From Bacteroidales bacterium (GTDB lineage: Bacteria; Bacteroidota; Bacteroidia; Bacteroidales; Azobacteroidaceae): a stretch of 5,099 nucleotides of DNA. Both the position numbers and the translations under genes were made by a program. Where the stretch lies: NCBI GenBank assembly GCA_020860885.1, contig JAJBTS010000342.1, positions 1 to 5,099 of the forward strand, given 5' to 3'. The notes beneath the pieces were generated by a model. The model saw nothing but the letters and a program-made list of their open reading frames with translations, had not been told where the DNA came from and did no database searches. Shown piece by piece: positions 1 through 5,099 of the stretch (within the stretch, counting starts at the first letter, position 1; each line of letters opens with the position of its first letter).

Positions 1-32
1 CAAATAAGTTTTTATTATATATATAATCGCAA

Positions 33-764
33 ATGAATAATAGAGTTTATTTATTTATTTTAATGGTGGGAAGCGTGTTTTTTGAGTGTAGCAATGATGT
101 GGATTCTTGCTTGGAAAATCAGTCTGTAGCCATAGCAACAGTAAATAATCCAGATGAACAATCTCTTTTCTTTCTTGATTTGGAGAATAATGACAGGCTT
201 TGGACTGCTAGTTCTAATTTTCCTCAATATAAGCCTTCTACCGGACAACGTGTTATTGCCGATTATACTATTTTGAGTGAGGAATCCGAAGGGAATAAAG
301 TCCGGAACATTAAATTGAATGATATCTACGAAATCCTTACAAAAGATCTCGTCACTATAGACGACTCAAATAGAGATAGTATAGGGAATAGTTCCATACA
401 TATAGCGGATATTTGGATCTCTAATGATTTCCTCAATGTTGAATTTACGTTTAAAGGCTATAATAAAGTACATTATATAAACCTTGGATTCAATACTCTG
501 AAAGATTATAATGATGGAAAAATCCATCTGGAGCTCCGGCATAACAACAATGATGATGTAGCAACACATAAAAGTTGGGGAATGGCATCTTTTAATATCA
601 AACCTTTGCAAATAAAAGGTAAAGACTCTTTAAATATTGTGGTTCATTCAAAATCTTACGATTCCATTCGGGAAAGGACAGATGAATTGGTCTATAATTT
701 CAAAGATACTCAGAAGACGGTGCGAACCGTTACATTAAATAAGGATAAAGGCAAGATTAGTTAA
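33..764 (+). CDS. NigD-like envelope protein (putative lipoprotein), paralog 1
   Basis: Function is unknown; the NigD-like family is known from Bacteroidota and named after a gene of the Prevotella nigrescin cluster, but that does not make this a bacteriocin protein. The 243-residue product has a short hydrophobic N-terminus (residues 5-17) leading to Cys19, then a short polar, acidic stretch (SNDVDS) typical of Bacteroidetes lipoproteins. Residues about 30-110 fit the N-terminal OB-like domain and about 120-230 the C-terminal beta-sandwich. It shares landmarks with the second NigD-like protein of this window: a W-x-x-N-x-x-LN motif (Trp128-Asn135), a beta strand ending in His170 followed by an N/D-rich turn, and SFNIKPL at 186-192. 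The oddity is the lipobox, FFEC, with Glu just before the Cys, so lipidation is doubtful. ATG at 33 is chosen because it gives the whole signal segment; an inner Met at residue 11 would shorten it too much. It is convergent to the nadE operon. Family assignment is by recognition and by comparison with the paralog. Confidence 0.8.
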   Translation: MNNRVYLFILMVGSVFFECSNDVDSCLENQSVAIATVNNPDEQSLFFLDLENNDRLWTASSNFPQYKPSTGQRVIADYTILSEESEGNKVRNIKLNDIYEILTKDLVTIDDSNRDSIGNSSIHIADIWISNDFLNVEFTFKGYNKVHYINLGFNTLKDYNDGKIHLELRHNNNDDVATHKSWGMASFNIKPLQIKGKDSLNIVVHSKSYDSIRERTDELVYNFKDTQKTVRTVTLNKDKGKIS

Positions 765-776
765 ATAGGTTATCTT

Positions 777-817
777 AATAAAGCAGTTTGGAGCATTTGT
801 GTTCCGGCTGCTTTATT
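777..817 (+). terminator. Hairpin terminator between convergent genes
   Basis: A perfect 10-bp inverted repeat (AATAAAGCAG at 777-786 against CTGCTTTATT at 808-817) can be extended inward through two G-U pairs and a one-base bulge to a second helix (790-794 with 801-805), leaving a six-base loop at 795-800. On the + strand the stem is followed at once by a T-rich run (818-827, TGTTCTTTCT), as expected for a Rho-independent terminator 12 bases after the stop codon of the first NigD-like gene. Read from the - strand, the hairpin lies 33 bases past the nadE stop but is followed by AAGATAAC, so it would terminate less well there. Use in both directions is an inference. Confidence 0.75.
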
Positions 818-849
818 TGTTCTTTCTAAAAGTAAAAAGTATTGAGTTA

Positions 850-2775
850 TTAATTTTTTAGTTTTTCTATTTCCTTCAACCACAAATTAGCACTGGCATC
901 GCTGGGCATTCTCCAATCGCCACGTGGAGATAGATTTACAGATCCTACCTTCGGACCATCAGGCATACTGCTTCGTTTGAACTGCTGGCTAAAGAAGCGT
1001 CTGAAAAATACTTCCATCCACTTTAATATAATCTTTCCCTCGTATTTATATTCAAAAGCTTGTTTTGCCAGAAAATAGATCTTCGCAGGGGAAAATCCAT
1101 AACGTAAAGTATAATACAAGTAAAAATCATGCAATTCATAAGGACCTACTACATCTTCTGTAAATTGAGTCATTTGCCCGTCGTTGTTAACAGGAAGTAA
1201 TTCAGGACTTACCGGAGTATCTATAATATCCGATAGAGTAGCTTTACTTTGCGGATCTATTTGTGTATTTGCAATCCATTGAACCAAATAGCGGACAAGT
1301 GTTTTAGGGATACCTGCATTGACACCATACATCGACATATGATCTCCGTTATAAGTAGCCCACCCTAAAGCTAGTTCTGACATATCGCCTGTTCCTATTA
1401 CCATTCCTCCCATTTGATTAGCCATGTCCATCAGTATCTGTGTCCTTTCCCGCGCCTGCGTATTTTCATAAGTTACATCATGGATGTTGGGATCATGGTC
1501 TATATCTTTAAAATGTTGTTCACTCGCTGCTACAATACTTATCTCCTTCATACTTACTCCTAATGATTTCATTAGATTCACGGCATTCCTGTAAGCTCTC
1601 TCTGTTGTTCCGAATCCCGGTAGTGTAACACCGCAAACCATTTTGCGGGATAAGCCTAATTTGTCTGCCGTTTTTACACAAACCAGTAAGGCGAGGGTAG
1701 AGTCAAGTCCGCCAGACACTCCAATTAGTAGCGATTTGGCTTGGGTATGCAGTATACGTTTAGCTAAACCGGCAACTTGTATTGAAAATATTTCCTCGCA
1801 ACTTTCATTGTAATCAGAGGAAGAAGGTATAAAAGGGGTGGGATTGACAGAACGGGTTAAACGACTGATCTCCAGATCCTCTTTGTATAATGCAATTTTT
1901 TTATAATTGTTGGATATGGGATCGGTAAAAAAAGTTGTGTTTTTTCGCCGTTCGGTATCCATTAAATTGAAATCTATTTCATTTATAATTAATTGTCCCT
2001 TAAACTGGAACCGCTGCGATTCAGATAGAAGCTTTCCATTTTCATAAATATAGGCGTTCCCTGCATATACGAGATCTGTAGTAGACTCGCCGAACCCGGC
2101 TCCTGCGTAGACATACGCAGACTGACATCGGGCCGATTGCTGGCTGATCAAAGATTTTACGTATTGTTGTTTCCCTATTAATTCATCGCTGGCGGATAAG
2201 TTGAAGATCAGTTGCGCTCCTGCCATACTATGATAAGAACTGGGAGGCACTACAGACCAAAGATCTTCACAAACTTCAACTGCAAAATAGTTTCCATCCG
2301 ATCCAAACAATAAGTTTCTTCCGAATTCACAAATGCAATCACCATAGGATATCTCGATATTTATATCCGGAAGGTAAGCTTCGAACCAACGTTTTTCATA
2401 AAACTCAGAATAGTTGGGTAGAAATCTTTTAGGAACAATCCCCAATATCTTTCCTTTTTGGCAAATAATAGCGCAGTTGTATAATTTAGAATTCCGTTTT
2501 ACCGGTGCTCCGATAATAAAGCATATAGGAAGATTTTGTGTGTCTGCTAATAATTGATGAATGGATTCTTCAGTCTCACGGATTAGAGTATCCTGTAAAA
2601 ACAGATCTCCACAAGTGTAAGCTGTTACAGATAATTCAGGAAAGCAAATTATTTCAACCTTCTGGTTATTGGCTTCCAAAATAAAACTTTTTATTTGTTC
2701 TATATTAAATCTGCAATCGGCCACCTTTACTTCCGGGACAGCAGCAGCGACTTTACAATATCCGTAATTTCTCAT
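850..2775 (-). CDS. nadE: Glutamine-dependent NAD+ synthetase
   Basis: It catalyses the last step of NAD+ synthesis in the cytoplasm: deamido-NAD+ (nicotinate adenine dinucleotide) plus ATP and glutamine give NAD+. The 641-residue protein is full length for the fused glutamine-hydrolysing type. Residues 1 to about 280 form the nitrilase-fold glutaminase, with the Glu-Lys-Cys triad visible as Glu47 (in CFPELS), Lys116 (in VPKRFLPNY) and Cys169 (in EVCEDLW). Residues about 325-641 are the synthetase domain, with the PP-loop SGGLDS at 354-359, GTGDMSE at 461-467 and YNGDH at 475-479. No key residue is missing and no frameshift is seen. The ATG at 2775 gives the usual MRNYGYCKVAAAVP start; it lies five bases after the stop of the upstream NigD-like gene, and TAAGG spanning that stop could serve as a weak ribosome site with short spacing. 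It is the last gene of the - strand block. As an ammonia-channelling fused enzyme it should not need an external ammonia supply (family knowledge). Confidence 0.97.
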   Translation of the reverse strand: MRNYGYCKVAAAVPEVKVADCRFNIEQIKSFILEANNQKVEIICFPELSVTAYTCGDLFLQDTLIRETEESIHQLLADTQNLPICFIIGAPVKRNSKLYNCAIICQKGKILGIVPKRFLPNYSEFYEKRWFEAYLPDINIEISYGDCICEFGRNLLFGSDGNYFAVEVCEDLWSVVPPSSYHSMAGAQLIFNLSASDELIGKQQYVKSLISQQSARCQSAYVYAGAGFGESTTDLVYAGNAYIYENGKLLSESQRFQFKGQLIINEIDFNLMDTERRKNTTFFTDPISNNYKKIALYKEDLEISRLTRSVNPTPFIPSSSDYNESCEEIFSIQVAGLAKRILHTQAKSLLIGVSGGLDSTLALLVCVKTADKLGLSRKMVCGVTLPGFGTTERAYRNAVNLMKSLGVSMKEISIVAASEQHFKDIDHDPNIHDVTYENTQARERTQILMDMANQMGGMVIGTGDMSELALGWATYNGDHMSMYGVNAGIPKTLVRYLVQWIANTQIDPQSKATLSDIIDTPVSPELLPVNNDGQMTQFTEDVVGPYELHDFYLYYTLRYGFSPAKIYFLAKQAFEYKYEGKIILKWMEVFFRRFFSQQFKRSSMPDGPKVGSVNLSPRGDWRMPSDASANLWLKEIEKLKN

Positions 2776-2780
2776 ATGCC

Positions 2781-3404
2781 TTAATAGTTAAATTCGGAAA
2801 ATCTCTTTCCATAATTTGTTGTGTTAAAATGTACCTTTATTTTTTTCTCTCCGTTTGGTTCTCCCAATACAGGGTACAGATCGAAAGATACAGTAGAAAA
2901 GGAAGGAACTCCACGCTCATCGTCTTTTCTATCGTGAAGAAAATAGATATTTATAACGTCTGTTCCGGTTTTTTGTTCATCTACCCATAAGGAGACAGAA
3001 TGAGGACTGGATTTATGTTCAATATAAAAAAGAGCATTCAGGTAATGATTTCCCAACCATGCACTCTCGAATTCAATAAGATCATCGGGATGATTGAGAA
3101 TCTTTTCTTCTTCAACAGCTTCGAGGATTCCTTGTGTAACTCTTCCTGCAGAGCGAATATTTATCTTTTCTTTATCTTCATCTGAATAAATATATTTCAG
3201 GTATATTCGTTGGCCTGCTTCAAAAGAGGTGGGATAGGACGTATTTATATTAATAAGTGTCTTTCCATTATCTAAAATAAATATTTCTTCGCCTGCGGCT
3301 GTTGCTATTTCTTCGTAATATTCGCCCAAACCATAATCTACATCATCTTCTGTGCAGGAAAACAAGCAAACAAACAGGAATATTAGAAAAGAAATTTTTT
3401 TCAT
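2781..3404 (-). CDS. NigD-like lipoprotein, paralog 2
   Basis: This is a 207-residue lipoprotein of unknown function. The signal peptide is clear: MKK, a hydrophobic core (residues 4-15) and lipobox LFSC with Cys17 as the lipidated residue. Next comes TEDDVD, an acidic stretch like the Bacteroidetes lipoprotein export signal, so outer-membrane surface display is plausible. Residues about 30-100 match the NigD-like N-terminal OB-like domain and about 108-207 the C-terminal beta-sandwich. Landmarks shared with paralog 1 are SAWLGNHYLN (114-123), a beta strand ending in FLHDRKDD (155-162) and SFDLYPV (173-179). The start ATG overlaps the TGA stop of the upstream acyltransferase as ATGA, with no Shine-Dalgarno sequence before it (CCGAACA), which suggests reinitiation after the upstream gene. 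nadE begins five bases after its stop. Sitting between a lipid enzyme and nadE in an operon with ddl points to an envelope role, but that is inference only. Confidence 0.83.
   Translation of the reverse strand: MKKISFLIFLFVCLFSCTEDDVDYGLGEYYEEIATAAGEEIFILDNGKTLININTSYPTSFEAGQRIYLKYIYSDEDKEKINIRSAGRVTQGILEAVEEEKILNHPDDLIEFESAWLGNHYLNALFYIEHKSSPHSVSLWVDEQKTGTDVINIYFLHDRKDDERGVPSFSTVSFDLYPVLGEPNGEKKIKVHFNTTNYGKRFSEFNY
3401..3404 (-). other. ATGA start/stop overlap (translational coupling)
   Basis: On the - strand the bases read ATGA: ATG starts the NigD-like lipoprotein and TGA ends the acyltransferase. The overlap, with no visible Shine-Dalgarno motif, suggests the lipoprotein is translated by ribosomes ending the upstream gene and so made in proportion to it. 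Confidence 0.85.
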
Positions 3405-4555
3405 TGTTCGGTTACAGCTAGATGGTTTTTAACCGGATAAGCATACATTTCCAGCATTTTTTCCCTTAGATAGGGAACATCTTTATTTTCCAGCTTTATT
3501 TTTTCCAGTTGCTGATTGATATAGGTATCAAAAGTATCTTTGTTTTTCATTGAATAATGATTTGAGAATTTTCCATTGCCCCATAAATAGTCGTAAGCAA
3601 TATAATTCCCCGGATAAAAGCGATAATTCAGGTAAATCTCTCTATCAATCAAAGATGCTATTTTTCCTATTAATTCGTTTTTAGATTGATTTAGTTCTAA
3701 TGATTTTACTGAAGGATTGATAGGCTTTCCGATCTGGAAATGGACATTCCCTTTGTATCCGAATATACCCGTCTGCATATTTAGCATATCATCTGCTTTG
3801 GATTTCTTAAATTCCGGATTGTCCCTTTTTTGTTGAAATTCTTTTGCTTTCAGATAGTCGCAAGGATCGTATTCATAAGATAAAGATACCGGAGTAATGT
3901 TTAGTTCTTCTATATTTTCTATGAAATTATGTTCTCCCCCTATCGATAACATTTTAAGTACGCTTTCCTGGGTTTTATCATTGGAGTCTTTTGCGCGTCC
4001 TTCCCGTTGAGCGATCCAAACGGATTCGTTTTTATCCCGTACGGCAAAATGAATATATTTTGAAAGATGAGTGGATACTTCCATCATTTGACGTACATTT
4101 ATTCCTCTTTTAACAATAAAGCTTTTATTAAGCCGGACCACATTTTCTATCCAGGGATACAACAGTAAATTATCCCCGATAGCAATTTCCATTGTTTCAT
4201 ATCCTTCATTATCCAGCATGATAGCTAATAAAGCTGCATCCAGCACAATATCCCTGTGATTGGATATATAGGTATAGGCTTCTTTTTTTGAGACATTCTC
4301 AAAGCCTGTACAGACCATGGAATCGATAGTTTTACCTATAACTTCATCCAAACCGACTTTAATAACCCCATGTTGAAAATCTTTTTTTGATTTTATATTG
4401 AGCATTACAGCCTCAAATTTGATCCAGTCTTCCGGAGAAAATACCCGGTATATTACCTCTTTGAATTGTGGATCAGCTAAAAGTTTTTTTATAACCGGAA
4501 TTACTTCATCATCATAAAACGGTCGTATATCGTCAAATTCAGGATTCTTTTCCAT
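3401..4555 (-). CDS. Glycerolipid acyltransferase, PlsB/PlsC-like
   Basis: It probably transfers a fatty acyl group to glycerol 3-phosphate or lysophosphatidate in membrane phospholipid synthesis; which acceptor and donor it uses cannot be read from the sequence. Counting from the ATG at 4555 (384 residues), the four acyltransferase blocks appear in order: block I SNHRDIVLD with His100 and Asp106, block II FIVKRG at 146-151, block III AQREGRAKD at 182-190 (Glu185-Gly186-Arg187), and block IV PVSLSYEYDP from Pro222. Blocks III and IV and the Arg after the His resemble PlsB more than short PlsC enzymes. The His-Asp spacing is HX5D, not the standard HX4D. There is no evident transmembrane helix, so it is likely soluble or peripheral on the inner membrane. 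I prefer 4555 over the in-frame ATG at 4588 because it lies one base after the ddl stop, with an A-rich leader; the longer form would overlap ddl by 32 bases and add the low-complexity MKMNYTQKENN. It is coupled to the NigD-like gene by ATGA. Confidence 0.85.
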   Translation of the reverse strand: MEKNPEFDDIRPFYDDEVIPVIKKLLADPQFKEVIYRVFSPEDWIKFEAVMLNIKSKKDFQHGVIKVGLDEVIGKTIDSMVCTGFENVSKKEAYTYISNHRDIVLDAALLAIMLDNEGYETMEIAIGDNLLLYPWIENVVRLNKSFIVKRGINVRQMMEVSTHLSKYIHFAVRDKNESVWIAQREGRAKDSNDKTQESVLKMLSIGGEHNFIENIEELNITPVSLSYEYDPCDYLKAKEFQQKRDNPEFKKSKADDMLNMQTGIFGYKGNVHFQIGKPINPSVKSLELNQSKNELIGKIASLIDREIYLNYRFYPGNYIAYDYLWGNGKFSNHYSMKNKDTFDTYINQQLEKIKLENKDVPYLREKMLEMYAYPVKNHLAVTEQ

Positions 4556-4556
4556 G

Positions 4557-5099
4557 TTATTTTCTTTTTGAGTGTAATTCATTTTCAATAATTTCCGTCA
4601 TCACGTCCCGGATATCTAAGTTTGCCGCTTTGATTTGCTGGGGAATAAAGCTGGTTTTAGTCATACCCGGAGTCGTATTTACTTCCAGCATACGGACTTC
4701 TCCTTCCGGAGATATGATATAATCTACCCGGATAATCCCTTTTGCTCCGACAATATCATAGATTGCGCTTGTAAGAGACTGTATTTCATCCGTGAGTTCC
4801 GAAGATATACGTGCCGGAGTAATTTCTTCTACACTTGCAGGATTGTATTTGGCATCTACATCAAAAAAGTCATTTTTACTCACTACTTCCGTAATAGGGA
4901 AAACAATTATTTTATCTTTTATCTTATAACAGCCACAGGTTACCTCTGTTCCTTGCATAAAGCTTTCTACCATAACTTCCTGACCTTCATTGAAAGCCTC
5001 TTTTATAGCCGGCTCAAGTTGTTCTGGCTTATTAACTTTTGTGGTAGCAAAACTAGATCCCCCGTCGTTGGGTTTAACAAATACAGGTAAACCTAATTC
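4557..5099 (-). CDS. ddl: D-alanine--D-alanine ligase, C-terminal part (cut by window edge)
   Basis: This cytoplasmic ATP-grasp enzyme joins two D-alanines for the peptidoglycan precursor. The frame is open to the right edge, giving 180 residues plus stop; roughly the first 140 residues of a usual 300-330-residue Ddl, including the N-terminal substrate domain, lie outside. Counting from the edge, Lys9 in FVKPNDGGSS is the ATP-binding lysine, followed by the Gly/Ser loop (13-16). Glu45 (VMVES) is in the nucleotide-binding strand. AKY at 83-85 corresponds to the omega-loop Lys-Tyr pair (Lys215-Tyr216 of E. coli DdlB), the residues expected for D-Ala-D-Ala rather than D-Ala-D-Lac ligases. Metal ligands are Asp126 (RVDYI), Glu139 and Asn141 (LEVNTTPGMT). 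The Met at 4973 is internal, not a start. The stop is one base before the acyltransferase ATG, so this is an upstream member of the - strand operon. Confidence 0.95.
   Translation of the reverse strand, partial: ELGLPVFVKPNDGGSSFATTKVNKPEQLEPAIKEAFNEGQEVMVESFMQGTEVTCGCYKIKDKIIVFPITEVVSKNDFFDVDAKYNPASVEEITPARISSELTDEIQSLTSAIYDIVGAKGIIRVDYIISPEGEVRMLEVNTTPGMTKTSFIPQQIKAANLDIRDVMTEIIENELHSKRK

Noticed and set aside
1..32. TATAAT at 22-27 as a promoter for the first NigD-like gene
   Set aside because: It sits five bases before the ATG inside a TA-repeat stretch, and Bacteroidetes promoters use a different -7 element (TAnnTTTG), which is not seen here. The real promoter is probably outside the window.
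60..611. Two - strand open frames (60-248 and 366-611)
   Set aside because: Both are antisense to the NigD-like gene and show no domain, leader or family resemblance.
33..764. Bacteriocin cluster suggested by the NigD name
   Set aside because: There is no peptide precursor, immunity gene or exporter nearby; NigD-like proteins are widespread in Bacteroidales apart from bacteriocin loci.
3000..3185. 61-codon + strand open frame
   Set aside because: It is antisense to the second NigD-like gene, with low-complexity Phe/Ile-rich ends typical of a shadow frame.
4635..5090. 151-codon open frame on the + strand
   Set aside because: It lies wholly antisense to ddl, whose catalytic motifs are clear, and its translation is rich in Cys, Phe and Tyr with no recognisable domain.
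4557..5099. Vancomycin-resistance type D-Ala-D-Lac ligase
   Set aside because: The omega-loop Lys-Tyr pair of D-Ala-D-Ala ligases is present, and no vanH or vanX gene is adjacent.

Overview
The window looks like an ordinary chromosomal segment of a member of the Bacteroidota, most likely the order Bacteroidales. The evidence is two NigD-like lipoproteins (a family I know only from this phylum), AT-rich sequence, A-rich rather than Shine-Dalgarno-type leaders, charged residues just after the lipoprotein cysteines, and a Bacteroidales-style fused glutamine-dependent NAD synthetase. The genus cannot be fixed from the sequence alone.

Layout. On the + strand, positions 33-764 encode a NigD-like protein with an unusual lipobox. 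It is followed by an 85-base convergent intergenic region holding a strong hairpin (777-817), probably a terminator. Everything from 850 to the right edge is one tightly packed block on the - strand. In transcription order it contains the C-terminal part of D-alanine--D-alanine ligase (cut by the window edge), a PlsB/PlsC-like glycerolipid acyltransferase, a second NigD-like lipoprotein, and glutamine-dependent NAD+ synthetase (nadE). The junctions are 1 base, a 4-base ATGA overlap, and 5 bases, so these four genes are almost certainly one transcription unit with translational coupling. Its promoter lies beyond the window.

How the genes fit together. Ddl makes the D-Ala-D-Ala dipeptide of peptidoglycan, and the acyltransferase probably acts in phospholipid synthesis. 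The NigD-like protein is an envelope lipoprotein of unknown function, and NadE completes NAD+ synthesis. The first three suggest an envelope-biogenesis operon with a housekeeping cofactor gene at its end. I see no tRNA, rRNA, CRISPR array, insertion sequence, phage gene or defence system, and no convincing sign of an undescribed system. The points worth a second look are the two NigD-like paralogs facing each other across nadE, the degenerate lipobox of the first, the HX5D (not HX4D) spacing in the acyltransferase, and the conserved-looking operon around an uncharacterised lipoprotein.
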